This document shows, piece by piece, positions 9,357-18,835 of a stretch of 64,000 bases of DNA; within the stretch, counting starts at the first letter, position 1, and the number at the start of each line of letters is the position of its first letter. A model generated the notes under the pieces. It made no database searches and was not told the origin of the DNA. It saw nothing but the letters and a program-made list of their open reading frames with translations. A program made the position numbers and the translations under genes. The stretch covers positions 1,240,001 to 1,304,000 of the forward strand of contig NZ_CP041403.1 in assembly GCF_014844135.1 (NCBI RefSeq), written 5' to 3'. The DNA comes from Arcobacter sp. FWKO B (lineage in GTDB: Bacteria; Campylobacterota; Campylobacteria; Campylobacterales; Arcobacteraceae).

Positions 9357-9848
9357 TTAGTCTTCTACAAGTTTGTCCATTACAAATTTTTCTAGCTCTT
9401 TTTTAGGAATATCAAGTTTTAAAGCCTCTTCATAGATTATTGCAACTTTTTGATTGTATTCTTTATAGTCAAAATATGGGAAATGTGTACCCCATGCATT
9501 TTTTATTCTTTGTTTAGCATACTCATCTATTAGCCACTCTTTATATATAGAAAATGTAGCAAAAAAAATGGCTGTAAATAATACTGCAAATAATACAGAT
9601 AAATGGCAATCCATTTTTGCTAATGCAGAGTGAAATATTAATACTGGTAAAAATATTAATATATGCCATATAATTAAAAATACAATATATGTTGCACTAA
9701 GTCTCATTCTTGCACCTAGTTTTTCAACATCTAGTAACATACCTTCATTAAAAAGCTTGTTTATATGCAACAAGTCAGAAAATAATATGGGTCTTTTTGA
9801 AGTATAAAATACATAAGTTAATATAATAGATTTTAGTTTGTCAAACAT
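9357..9848 (-). CDS. hypothetical membrane protein
   Basis: A 163-residue protein with two membrane segments at about residues 50-70 and 80-100, and charged cytoplasmic ends. AAAGGAG stands seven bases before the ATG at 9848, so the start is firm. It sits between asnB upstream and leuC downstream on the same strand and is separated from asnB by about 100 bases holding short repeated words. I do not recognise a domain. Confidence 0.75.
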   Translation of the reverse strand: MFDKLKSIILTYVFYTSKRPILFSDLLHINKLFNEGMLLDVEKLGARMRLSATYIVFLIIWHILIFLPVLIFHSALAKMDCHLSVLFAVLFTAIFFATFSIYKEWLIDEYAKQRIKNAWGTHFPYFDYKEYNQKVAIIYEEALKLDIPKKELEKFVMDKLVED

Positions 9849-9860
9849 TTAAAATCTCCT

Positions 9861-9892
9861 TTGTGAATGTGAATTGTGATTTGTAAATTGTA
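9861..9892. repeat. short repeated words (GTGAATTGTGA type)
   Basis: The spacer between asnB and the membrane protein holds GTGAATGTGAATTGTGATTTG, then TAAATTGTAA: imperfect repeats of a 7- to 8-base word. It belongs to the same class of intergenic simple repeats as the heptamers at 1270-1338, though the word differs. Confidence 0.5.
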
Positions 9893-9954
9893 AAAATATT
9901 CTTTTGATACTTAAAATCATTAAATACGATAGACAAATTTTAGTATGATATTGC

Positions 9955-11745
9955 TTATAAATAGATTTTTTTAAACCATTTTGAAAATATAAACAAGCTC
10001 CATAAATGTTGTCTAAATTTTCCATCTTTAGAAAGAGCATAAATATATTTAATATAATCAGGTTTAAATAAATTTGTCTCTTTATTTACTGTTAGGATAA
10101 GTTCTAGAATATCATCCTTATAATAAGAGTGTATCCATTCATTAAAAGGGGTAGAAAAACCTTTTTTTGTTCTATTGATTATCTCATTTGGTAGGTATTT
10201 TTGAGCAATTTGTTTAATTATATATTTTGAGGTATTTCCTAATTTTAAATTAGAGTCTATTTTATAAGCATTATTTACAAGATTAAAGTCCAAAAATGGT
10301 GTTCTTGTTTCTATTGCATTATGTGATGTAATTTTATCAACTTTTGATAATAAAGCATTGCCAAGCCAAATTTCAAGATCGGTTTGTGACATAAAATCAG
10401 TAAAATCACCTTTTTTATTTGAGGGTTTAAAAAAGTGTGGTTTGTTTAATAATCTAGCTTTTTGATTATTATTAAATATTTCTCCAAAAGAGCTGTATAT
10501 TGGCTCTTTCCTTGCTATTTTGATAAGATATTCACTCTCTTTTGTATTGTTTTGCAATGACGAAGCAATTGTACTTAGAAATTCTATTTGTTCATTGCTA
10601 AGGGATTGTGCAAACTTATGATACTTTTGCATATTTGCATAAGCAGGGTATCCTAAAAATAGCTCATCACTCCCTTCTCCACTAAGTAAAACTTTAAATC
10701 CTTCCTTTTTAACAGTAGTTGCTAATATATGAAGAGGAATTGCAGCACTATCTCCATGAGGTTCTTCCAAGATATCTAGAGTACTTTCTAAGTTATCAAT
10801 AAAATCTTTTTGTGATACTGTTATCTCATGATGGTTTGAATTTATTTGTTTTGCTATGATTTTTGCAAATTTGAGTTCATCATATTTTTTGTGCTCATCG
10901 TACCCTACACTAAATGTATCGATTTTTTGGTGGTTTATTTGAGAATATATTGTACTTACTAATGAGCTATCTATCCCACCACTTAATAAAGTGGCAATTT
11001 TACCATCACCTATAAGCCTTGCCATAATAGCATTTTTAAGATCTTGCTCAATTGTATCTGTAGCTGAGTTTATATCAAAAATCTCTTTTTTTGTATCAAT
11101 TTTATAGTATTTTTTTGTTTTAAATTCTTTAGTTCTTAAATCAAATATCATATAGTGACTAAGTGGCAGTTTTTTAATATGTTGATAAAATGTATTTGAG
11201 TCAATCGGGACAAAATATTGAAGATATTGATTTAGAGCCACTTTATCTAGTTTTGGTGTTTTTCCAATTATCTCTATAATAGGTTTTATTGAAGAACTAA
11301 CTATAAATTTCCCATCTTCTTGATAATAAAAAAGTGGTTTTTTACCGTATCTATCCCTTGCACAGAAAAATAATTCTTTTTTCATATCATATATACAAAA
11401 GGCAAATCCACCATTTAAAAAGTTTAGAAACTCTGTACCATATTTTTGATATAACCTTAATACCGTTTCAGTATCACTATTTGTATTACATGCAAGATTA
11501 TGGTTTTTGTTTAGATCAAGATAGTTGTAAATTGTACCATTAAACACTATTGCGATATCATCAAAAATCATTGGTTGATTTGCATTAGAGTTGTTAGCAT
11601 CTATAATACTTAATCTATTATGGGCTAAAAAAATATTATCGATATATTTAAAATCACTAAAATCTGGTCCTCTGTGCTTAAGTAAATCTATTAATCTATC
11701 TGGATTTAATTTAGGATGAAAGCTAGAACCTATTAACCCACACAT
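9955..11745 (-). CDS. asnB: asparagine synthase (glutamine-hydrolysing)
   Basis: Makes asparagine from aspartate with ammonia from glutamine. The start is set at the ATG at 11745 so that cysteine is residue 2 (MCGLIG), because the class II glutaminase uses the N-terminal cysteine as nucleophile. An ATG three codons earlier would block it. The glutaminase domain spans about 2-190 with the NGTIYNYLDL and NSDTETVLR motifs, and the synthetase domain carries the PP-loop LLSGGIDSS near residue 250. At 596 residues it matches the family. It starts one base after the stop of the AEC transporter gene. Some members act on sugars or peptides. Confidence 0.92.
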   Translation of the reverse strand: MCGLIGSSFHPKLNPDRLIDLLKHRGPDFSDFKYIDNIFLAHNRLSIIDANNSNANQPMIFDDIAIVFNGTIYNYLDLNKNHNLACNTNSDTETVLRLYQKYGTEFLNFLNGGFAFCIYDMKKELFFCARDRYGKKPLFYYQEDGKFIVSSSIKPIIEIIGKTPKLDKVALNQYLQYFVPIDSNTFYQHIKKLPLSHYMIFDLRTKEFKTKKYYKIDTKKEIFDINSATDTIEQDLKNAIMARLIGDGKIATLLSGGIDSSLVSTIYSQINHQKIDTFSVGYDEHKKYDELKFAKIIAKQINSNHHEITVSQKDFIDNLESTLDILEEPHGDSAAIPLHILATTVKKEGFKVLLSGEGSDELFLGYPAYANMQKYHKFAQSLSNEQIEFLSTIASSLQNNTKESEYLIKIARKEPIYSSFGEIFNNNQKARLLNKPHFFKPSNKKGDFTDFMSQTDLEIWLGNALLSKVDKITSHNAIETRTPFLDFNLVNNAYKIDSNLKLGNTSKYIIKQIAQKYLPNEIINRTKKGFSTPFNEWIHSYYKDDILELILTVNKETNLFKPDYIKYIYALSKDGKFRQHLWSLFIFSKWFKKIYL

Positions 11746-11746
11746 A

Positions 11747-12649
11747 TTAAGCACCTATAAATTGCATATAAAAAAATAAAATAGGGATAAAAAGCAATGA
11801 ACTGAGTATAACAATTATTGTAACATCGTAAGGTTTACAATCATATAAAGACGCAATATTTACATTATTTACAGCAAGTGGTACAAGAAGTTGTATAATC
11901 AAAATAGAAGCGATAAATTTATCAACATTTAGGAAAACTAAAAATAGATATCCAACAAAAGGTAATAATATAAGTTTTATAAATGTGGAAGAAAAAGTAA
12001 GTTTGTAATTAATAGTTTGAATTTTTACACCACTTAAATAAATACCAAAAATAAGTAGTTGTAAAACAATAGCACTATAAGCACCCATTTCAAGTAGCAT
12101 ATCTATTTGCGGATGTATTGAAAATCCAAAATAGTTATAAATTATTGCTAAAAGAGCAAACCAAAGAATAGGTATTTTGAATATATTTTTTAGTGAATTC
12201 TTTATATTGAAACTTGATCTAGCGTAAAAATATATACCTATAGTATATATAAAAAATATATTAGCAATATTTATCATACTTGTATATGCAACACTCTCTG
12301 TTCCAAAAAGCGCTATTCCAAGTGGGATACCAAGATTTCCTGTATTCCCAATTAAGGATGCAGCGATAAAAATTGATTGTTCTTTTGAATCTGTTGATAT
12401 TTTTTTTGCAACAGCTATAGAAAATAGGAGTAGTGTTGTAACAATTATAAAGTATAAAAATGGTGTATAGATGAGGTTATAATTTAATTCTACTCTTGTA
12501 AGTCCCCAAAATGTTAATATGGGTTGTAAAAAGTATATTGAAATAAGGATTAATGTTTTATCATTAATATCATCTGAAAAAACTTTTTTTGCAATAAAAC
12601 CTAAAACAATAAAAAAATAAACTGATGCGATTGAAACTAGAGCTTCTAT
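11747..12649 (-). CDS. AEC-family transporter with a non-standard start codon
   Basis: Coding sequence of the auxin-efflux-carrier (AEC) permease family, about 300 residues with roughly ten membrane segments. The conserved AEC N-terminus, IEALVSIASVYFFIVLGF, is present and in frame, but no ATG, GTG or TTG precedes it after the in-frame TAA. The sequence reads TTTAAGGAATATCTTATAGAAGCT, with AAGGA seven bases before ATA (12647-12649). The most likely start is therefore ATA, or CTT just before it. The first ATG, at 12277, would remove about 124 residues and several membrane segments. No internal stop is seen. Substrate (probably a small organic acid) is unknown. Directly upstream of asnB. Confidence 0.75.
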   Translation of the reverse strand: MEALVSIASVYFFIVLGFIAKKVFSDDINDKTLILISIYFLQPILTFWGLTRVELNYNLIYTPFLYFIIVTTLLLFSIAVAKKISTDSKEQSIFIAASLIGNTGNLGIPLGIALFGTESVAYTSMINIANIFFIYTIGIYFYARSSFNIKNSLKNIFKIPILWFALLAIIYNYFGFSIHPQIDMLLEMGAYSAIVLQLLIFGIYLSGVKIQTINYKLTFSSTFIKLILLPFVGYLFLVFLNVDKFIASILIIQLLVPLAVNNVNIASLYDCKPYDVTIIVILSSLLFIPILFFYMQFIGA

Positions 12650-12787
12650 AAGATATTCCTTAAATTAAATTGCGGTATTTTATCCAAAACTAAAAAAGAA
12701 CAACTTGAAGAAATATAAAATAATTAAGTAAAGATATACTACAAAAGGTTTAAGAAGGAGGGGAATAAAGTCTTTTATAAGACTTTA

Positions 12788-14368
12788 TTACATCATAATC
12801 CCTTTTATCATAAAAAATATTCCAGCACTTAGAAGTGAAGCAGCAGGAACTGTAATCAACCAAGCAGCAATAATTTTTTTAACAGCATCTCTTTTTACAA
12901 GTTGAACATTTTTAGCACTTTTAAATTCTTTTTTGTCACTTTTAACAAGATCTTCTTTATCATCTATTGCTTTATGAAGTGCAACTATTAGTTCATAATC
13001 CTCTTTAGATTTATTTTCGATAGCAATTAGTCTATTTAGTTGTTCATTATATTCTTGAAGTTCTTTTTTGTCTTTTTTAAATTTTTCTCTAGCTTCAATA
13101 AGATAGTTTTTCTCTGTTGCATTTAGCCACTCTCTTAAAAAACCTACACCAAATACAGCACCTATTGCAATATGCGTTGAACTTACTGGAATACCTAGCT
13201 GAGAAGCAATAATAACAGTTAAAGCTGCCGCCATTGCTATACAATAAGCTCTAATTTGGTCAAGTTCTGTAATTTCACTACCAACAGTTTTAATAAGTTT
13301 AGGTCCATACAGAAGTAATCCTATAGCAATACCTATGGCACCAACAGCCATTACCCAAAATGGAATTGCAACTGCCCCTCTTATGTCACCATGTAATACT
13401 GCATCGTTTATAGCAGCAAGTGGTCCAATAGCATTTGCAACATCATTTGCCCCATGGGCAAAGCTAAGTAGTGCAGCAGCAAAAATTAGAGGTATATTAA
13501 ATAGGGTATTGATGCTTGATCTATCATTTGCAAGATGGTCTGATTTTTTGATGATAATCTTTTTGACATATACATATATAAAAGTTGCCAAACCAAGCCC
13601 TACTAATGAAGCTGTTATAAAGTTAACTTTTACTATTTGATTTACCCCTTTTAGCATAAGGTAAGTGATAAATGCCCAAGCCATAATAGCTATTAATATA
13701 GGTACAAACTTTTGTCCTGAACCTATGATATCTTTTTTGTAGATTATTTTTTTCTTTATAAAATATAAAAAACCAGCTGCAACAATACCACCTAAGACAG
13801 GAGAAACAATCCAGCTAAGAACAATCTTACCTACAGTCCCCCAAGCAACAATTGCAAATCCTGCCGCAGCAATACCAGCACCCATAACTCCACCAACAAT
13901 AGAGTGGGTAGTTGATACTGGCGCACCTATAGAAGTAGCAAAGTTAAGCCATATTGCAGCACTAAGAAGTGCAGCTGCCATAGCCCATATATAAATATTT
14001 GGGTCACTTATGTATGAAGGGTCAATAATACCATTTTTTATTGTTTTTACAACTTCTCCACCAGCGATAAATGCCCCAGCTGCTTCACAGACAGCAGCTA
14101 AGATAATAGCTGTAAAAAGTGTCATAGCCTTTGATCCAACAGCAGGTCCTACATTGTTTGCAACATCATTTGCACCTATATTCATAGCCATATAAGCACC
14201 AAAAACAGCACCAACTATTAAGAATATATTGTTATCATTTGTGCCATGAGTTGCAAATGTCCAAATAAAAACTACTGCAATAAAAAGTAACGCAAGTGAA
14301 AATTTTGAAAATTCTGTCTGCACCTTTTTCGTCTCTTTACTAATCTTTCCTATGGTTTGTATATCCAT
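12788..14368 (-). CDS. PiT-family inorganic phosphate transporter
   Basis: A 526-residue permease of the PiT family, which imports phosphate with protons or sodium. Both family repeats are seen: MNIGANDVANNVGPAVGSKA (about 60-80) and FAHGANDVANAIGPLAA (about 300-316), each with GANDVAN. The segment at about 415-495 is a charged, probably cytoplasmic coiled stretch, a feature of the longer PiT proteins. The window also holds phosphonate uptake, so two routes to phosphorus are encoded. Standing alone on the minus strand, divergent from rplM. Confidence 0.93.
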   Translation of the reverse strand: MDIQTIGKISKETKKVQTEFSKFSLALLFIAVVFIWTFATHGTNDNNIFLIVGAVFGAYMAMNIGANDVANNVGPAVGSKAMTLFTAIILAAVCEAAGAFIAGGEVVKTIKNGIIDPSYISDPNIYIWAMAAALLSAAIWLNFATSIGAPVSTTHSIVGGVMGAGIAAAGFAIVAWGTVGKIVLSWIVSPVLGGIVAAGFLYFIKKKIIYKKDIIGSGQKFVPILIAIMAWAFITYLMLKGVNQIVKVNFITASLVGLGLATFIYVYVKKIIIKKSDHLANDRSSINTLFNIPLIFAAALLSFAHGANDVANAIGPLAAINDAVLHGDIRGAVAIPFWVMAVGAIGIAIGLLLYGPKLIKTVGSEITELDQIRAYCIAMAAALTVIIASQLGIPVSSTHIAIGAVFGVGFLREWLNATEKNYLIEAREKFKKDKKELQEYNEQLNRLIAIENKSKEDYELIVALHKAIDDKEDLVKSDKKEFKSAKNVQLVKRDAVKKIIAAWLITVPAASLLSAGIFFMIKGIMM

Positions 14369-14577
14369 AAATTACTCCGTATGTACATTAAGCTTGTATG
14401 TTACCAAAATGTAACTAAATTATACTATAATTAGTGGCTATTTTTTATTATACAATCCTTAAAGTTTATTATTTTTTCTAGTGCCATATGTATTTTTTTA
14501 AAAAAACCTTAAATTAAGTAATTTTTAAGGAACATTACACTACTATTCCATCTCAACTTAAAAGTCTGGAGATATAG

Positions 14578-14997
14578 ATGAAATTTACAAAAATGGCAAA
14601 AGCATCAGAAATCCAAAAAGAATGGATTGTTTTAGATGCAAATGGTAAGACATTCGGTAGAATTATCACTGAAGCAGCTACAATACTAAGAGGAAAAAAT
14701 AAACCATATTTTACTCCAAATGTTGATTGTGGAGATTTTGTAGTAATTATTAATGCTTCTAAAGCAGTATTTAGTGGAAATAAAATGGAAACTAAAAATT
14801 ACTATACGCACTCAGGATATTTTGGTAGTACAAAAACTCACAAGATGTCTGATATGCTTGAAAAAAATCCTGAAAAGCTTTTTAAACTAGCTACAAGAGG
14901 GATGCTTCCAAAAACAAAACTTGGTAATGCAATGTTAAAAAAACTTAAAGTATATGCAGGTGAGACACATCCACACACTGCTCAGATTAAAGGATAA
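14578..14997 (+). CDS. rplM: 50S ribosomal protein L13
   Basis: A 139-residue protein of the large subunit. [19 protein letters not shown] near the start and [20 protein letters not shown] near the end are L13 signatures. CTGGAG precedes the ATG. It is followed five bases later by rpsI, the usual pair. Upstream, CCTTAAA and TTTAAGG (about 14507-14532) can form a short hairpin in the leader; no function is assigned. Confidence 0.98.
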   Translation: MKFTKMAKASEIQKEWIVLDANGKTFGRIITEAATILRGKNKPYFTPNVDCGDFVVIINASKAVFSGNKMETKNYYTHSGYFGSTKTHKMSDMLEKNPEKLFKLATRGMLPKTKLGNAMLKKLKVYAGETHPHTAQIKG

Positions 14998-15002
14998 TTA
15001 TA

Positions 15003-15392
15003 ATGGCAAAAGTATATGCAACTGGTAGAAGAAAAACAGCTGTAGCTAAAGTATGGCTAGAAAATGGAACAGGAACACTAACAATTAATGATCAAACATT
15101 AGATCAATGGTTAGGTGGATTAGAAGCTATTAAAAAAAGAGTAATTCAACCATTAGAAGTTACTAAACAATTAACATCTGTAAATATTAAAGTAAGAGTA
15201 ATGGGTAGTGGATATTCAGCTCAAGCTGGTGCAGTAAGACATGGTATTAGTAGAGCATTAGTTGCTTTTGATGAGCAATTTAGAACTATCTTAAAACCTT
15301 ATGGTTTATTAACAAGAGATTCAAGATCTGTTGAAAGAAAAAAATACGGAAAGAAAAAAGCAAGAAGAAGCCCACAATTTTCGAAAAGATAA
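15003..15392 (+). CDS. rpsI: 30S ribosomal protein S9
   Basis: A 129-residue basic protein of the small subunit whose C-terminal tail reaches the P site. [20 protein letters not shown] at the start, GHGxx-like HGISRALV and the conserved C-terminus [12 protein letters not shown] are typical. Its TAA stop shares one base with a downstream ATG (TAATG), and an intrinsic terminator follows only 28 bases later. Confidence 0.98.
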   Translation: MAKVYATGRRKTAVAKVWLENGTGTLTINDQTLDQWLGGLEAIKKRVIQPLEVTKQLTSVNIKVRVMGSGYSAQAGAVRHGISRALVAFDEQFRTILKPYGLLTRDSRSVERKKYGKKKARRSPQFSKR

Positions 15393-16945
15393 TGGAAACT
15401 TTTTCAAAGACTCCTTGTATGCCAAAAAGATTTACCTCTTTTTGGCATTTTTTATATATAACTATTTTTTGTATCCTCCCTTTAGGTGCATCACAATTAA
15501 ATCTTGTAATGTCATCAAATCCAAGTAGAATAAATCCTATATTAGCAAGTGATAGTGCAAGCAGTGAAATTACTGGTTGGTTGTTCAATGGATTATTTAA
15601 GTATGATAAAGATGGAAATATTGTACCAGATTTAGCAAAATCATATAAGTTTGAAGATAATACAACTTTAATTGTTCAATTAAAAGAGAATGTATTATGG
15701 CATGATGGACAAAAATTAAGTTCAAAAGATGTTTTATTTACATACGAAACAATTATCTCCCCAAATGTTTTTACTCCAATTGCTGGCAGTTTTGCCAATG
15801 TCAAAGAAGTAAGTATTATAGATGACTTAACAATCAAAATAACATATCATAAACCATACTATAAAGCTCTTGATATATGGATGAGTGGTATTTTGCCTTA
15901 TCATATACTAAAAGATGAAAAAGAGTTAATGACATCAACTTTTAATAAAAATCCTATTGGAACTGGACCATATAAACTATCTACTTTTAAAGTATCTTCA
16001 GATATTGAACTAATAGCAAATGAAAACTATTTTGAGAAAAAACCAAATATTGATAAAATTTACTATAAATTTATACCAGATTCTAATACAACTTTTTTAA
16101 TGCTCAAACAAAATAATATTGATATTGGAGGATTAACTCCTATTCAGATATCAAAACAAATTGATAATACTTTTTATGATAAGTATCAAGTGATTTCTAA
16201 GGAGAGTTTTTCTTATACATATTTAGGGTTTAATCTAAAAAAAGATAAATTCAAAAATAAGAAAATAAGAGAAGCTATAGCATTGGCAATTGATAAACAA
16301 GAGCTAGTAGATATACTTTTTTTTGGATATGGCAAAGTTTGTAATGGTCCTTTTTTACCAAACACATTTGCTTATAATGATGAAGTAAAGGCATATAATA
16401 CAAACAGACAAAAGTCCAAACAGATATTGGAAGAACTTGGCTTTAATGATAGTAATCCTTTTACATTTGAAGTGGTTACAAATTCTGGAAACGATATAAG
16501 AGTAAATGCAGCTGAAATAATCCAACATCAGCTTAGAAGTGTTGGTATTGAGATGAAAATTAGAGTATTAGAGTGGCAAGCATTTTTAAATACTGTAGTT
16601 CATCCAAGAAATTTTGATGCAGTAATTTTGGGTTGGTCTATGTCACTAATGCCTGATGCAAAACCTATATGGCATAGTAGTTCAGATAAAATTGGTGGAT
16701 TTAATTTTGTTGGGTATAGTAATAGTGAAGTCGATATGTTGATTGATAAATCATTAGAAACTATAGATACACAAGAGCTGTCTTATATGTATAAAAAAAT
16801 TTTTAAAATAATTGCAGATGATTTACCTTATATATTTTTGTATATTCCTGATTCAATAACAGCAGTTAGCAAAAGTATAAAAAATATTGAACCATCATTT
16901 ACTGGCATTTGGCATAATCAAATTGATTGGGAAAAGGTAGATTAA
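15392..16945 (+). CDS. ABC transporter solute-binding protein, peptide type
   Basis: A family 5 (DppA/OppA-like) extracytoplasmic binding protein, 517 residues from the first ATG. The domain begins at LNLVMSSNPSRINPILASD and contains the family signature LKENVLWHDGQKLSSKDVLFTYE. Two starts are possible: 15392, overlapping the rpsI stop, and 15419, which gives a clean signal peptide (MPKRF followed by a hydrophobic run to GAS). The second is biologically more likely. That ATG lies in the left arm of an intrinsic terminator (15420-15447), so every mRNA able to make the exported form contains the hairpin. No permease or ATPase genes are adjacent. The ligand is unknown. Confidence 0.88.
   Translation: METFSKTPCMPKRFTSFWHFLYITIFCILPLGASQLNLVMSSNPSRINPILASDSASSEITGWLFNGLFKYDKDGNIVPDLAKSYKFEDNTTLIVQLKENVLWHDGQKLSSKDVLFTYETIISPNVFTPIAGSFANVKEVSIIDDLTIKITYHKPYYKALDIWMSGILPYHILKDEKELMTSTFNKNPIGTGPYKLSTFKVSSDIELIANENYFEKKPNIDKIYYKFIPDSNTTFLMLKQNNIDIGGLTPIQISKQIDNTFYDKYQVISKESFSYTYLGFNLKKDKFKNKKIREAIALAIDKQELVDILFFGYGKVCNGPFLPNTFAYNDEVKAYNTNRQKSKQILEELGFNDSNPFTFEVVTNSGNDIRVNAAEIIQHQLRSVGIEMKIRVLEWQAFLNTVVHPRNFDAVILGWSMSLMPDAKPIWHSSSDKIGGFNFVGYSNSEVDMLIDKSLETIDTQELSYMYKKIFKIIADDLPYIFLYIPDSITAVSKSIKNIEPSFTGIWHNQIDWEKVD
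15420..15455 (+). terminator. intrinsic terminator after rpsI, inside the next gene's start
   Basis: TGCCAAAAAGA (15420-15430) and TCTTTTTGGCA (15437-15447) form a perfect 11-bp stem with loop TTTACC, followed by a run of T (15448-15453) and ATATAT. It ends rplM-rpsI transcription and at the same time overlaps the ATG (15419-15421) and signal-peptide codons of the binding-protein gene. Confidence 0.88.
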
Positions 16946-17919
16946 ACTCTACTTCTAAAGATAATTTTATTTCTTCCTGTATCTTTTGCTTCATAAAGAG
17001 CATCATCAGCTCTTGCTAAAAGTGAGTCAATGCTCTCATCATCTTCTTTATGTGCTACTCCAAAACTTATAGTAACATTCACCTTTGTATTTTCGTGATA
17101 AAAGTCTATGGTTTCAATACCTTTTCTCATCCCTTCCATTTTATCCATAAATTCATCTTGATTATTGCAAATTGATAAAATTGCAAATTCTTCACCACCC
17201 ATTCTTCCAAAGATATCTTCAGTATTAAGGGAGTCTTGAATATAAGAAGTAAGTTTTTTTAGAACTATATCTCCAAATGCATGACCAAAAGTATCATTTA
17301 GAGTTTTAAATTTGTCAATATCAAGCATTGCTGCAAATATATGTTCACTGGAGTTTTGATTTAGAAGTTTTTCTGCTTTATTAAAAAAAGATCTTCTATT
17401 GGAGATACCAGTTAGGGGGTCTGTATTTGCTAGTATTTCAAGTTCTTGTGTTCTAAGGGCTACTTTTTCTTCTAGTTCATGGTTGAGTTTTGTTAATTGC
17501 TCATTTTTTTGAATAAGTTCTTTTTTTAGTACAATTGGAGCAGCCGCACGAATACAAGCGTCAATAAGTTTGTATAAATCAAGAGGTTTGAGGACAAATC
17601 CAGTAACTCCTAGATTTATTGCACGATGTAAAAACTCTAACTCATTGTAAGCTGTTGTTATTATGCAAGGGATTTCAGGTTTGCTTTCATGTATTTTTTC
17701 TATTAAACTAAGACCAGACATTTTTGGCATATTTATATCTGTAATAACTAAGTCTATGTCATCAGGAAATTGATTAAAGATTTGTAAGGCTTCATAGCCA
17801 TTAGTTGCTTCATAAAGTGTATGTACAGTTAGTTGCAATATTTTAGAAGTATTTACTCGTACTTCTTCTTCATCTTCAACATACAAAACTGTGATATTCT
17901 TTAAAATTTTTTTATCCAT
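16942..17919 (-). CDS. response regulator with diguanylate cyclase domain
   Basis: A 325-residue protein. The receiver domain (about 8-125) has the acidic pocket VEDEEE, the phosphoacceptor D61 in VITDINMP and K111 in LKPLD. A coiled linker (about 133-162) leads to a GGDEF domain (about 165-325) with DPLTGISNRR and the active-site GGEEF at 241-245. No RxxD inhibitory site is seen five residues before it. It should make c-di-GMP on phosphorylation by an unidentified kinase. It converges with the binding-protein gene, with stops overlapping by four bases. Confidence 0.92.
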   Translation of the reverse strand: MDKKILKNITVLYVEDEEEVRVNTSKILQLTVHTLYEATNGYEALQIFNQFPDDIDLVITDINMPKMSGLSLIEKIHESKPEIPCIITTAYNELEFLHRAINLGVTGFVLKPLDLYKLIDACIRAAAPIVLKKELIQKNEQLTKLNHELEEKVALRTQELEILANTDPLTGISNRRSFFNKAEKLLNQNSSEHIFAAMLDIDKFKTLNDTFGHAFGDIVLKKLTSYIQDSLNTEDIFGRMGGEEFAILSICNNQDEFMDKMEGMRKGIETIDFYHENTKVNVTISFGVAHKEDDESIDSLLARADDALYEAKDTGRNKIIFRSRV

Positions 17920-18006
17920 TTGACACGCTTATTTTATTTTCATTAACTTAATGTTATTATATAGTTGCTTATATATACTTAAAAATATAAATACTAAAGG
18001 AACAAC

Positions 18007-18660
18007 TTGAAAAGAATTATACTTTTTGACCTTGATGGAACAGTTATTGATTCAACGGATGCTATTGTAGAGACTTTTTTCTATGTATTTGAAAAAAAAC
18101 AACTCGATTTAGGTGTAAATGATGAAAATATAAAAAAACTAATTGGATATCCACTTGATATTATGTTTGAAGACTTGGGTGTGGATAAAAGATTTGTAAA
18201 TGAATTTGTAGATGAGTACAAATTAAGATACAGAGATATTTCAAAGGCTCAAACTACATTATTAAAAAATGCTAAAGAGAGTTTGGAAGTAGCATCTAAG
18301 TTTGCTAGACTTGGTGTGGTAACTACAAAAACAGGTATGTATTCAAAACCACTTTTAGAGCATTTGGGAATAGATTTTTATTTTGAGTGTTTAATAGGAA
18401 GGGAACATGTACAAAATCCAAAGCCTCACCCTGAACCAATATATAAAGCAATTGAACAAATGAATGTAAATATTAAGGAAAATGATATATATATGATAGG
18501 TGATACAAAACTTGATTTGATTGCATCAAAAAATGCAGGTATAAATGGGGTTGGAGTTTTAAGTGGATATGGCACTAAAGAAGAATTACAAGAACATAGT
18601 GAATGGATTTATAATGATGTACTTGATGCTGTAAGATTTATACAGAGCAAATATATATAA
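18007..18660 (+). CDS. HAD-family phosphatase (Gph/PpaX-like)
   Basis: A 217-residue haloacid dehalogenase hydrolase. Motif I is LFDLDGTVIDST (residues 6-17), motif II VVTTKT near 101, motif III the lysine in NPKPHPEP and motif IV IGDTKLD near 160. A helical cap lies between residues 18 and 85. This pattern suits phosphoglycolate phosphatase or pyrophosphatase PpaX; the substrate cannot be chosen. The start is TTG with AAAGGA six bases before it. Single gene, followed by a 347-base gap with a structured leader for por. Confidence 0.85.
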   Translation: MKRIILFDLDGTVIDSTDAIVETFFYVFEKKQLDLGVNDENIKKLIGYPLDIMFEDLGVDKRFVNEFVDEYKLRYRDISKAQTTLLKNAKESLEVASKFARLGVVTTKTGMYSKPLLEHLGIDFYFECLIGREHVQNPKPHPEPIYKAIEQMNVNIKENDIYMIGDTKLDLIASKNAGINGVGVLSGYGTKEELQEHSEWIYNDVLDAVRFIQSKYI

Positions 18661-18835
18661 ATAATAAAAAACTATGAGGATTTTTGAATATAATAAAAAT
18701 TTTAAAGTAAATATTAAAAATTCTTATAAGATTTATAACCCCAATTTTATGAAGTTTTTTATATTTTATTGAATTTTGTCATAATTTTGTGGATATTAGT
18801 TTTTTTTCAAAGTTTTTTCTAAGCTCTTTTTACAT

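Noticed and set aside
9849-10040. A 63-codon minus-strand frame after asnB
   Set aside because: It covers the asnB 3' end in another frame plus the repeat spacer; no ribosome-binding site and no protein-like pattern.
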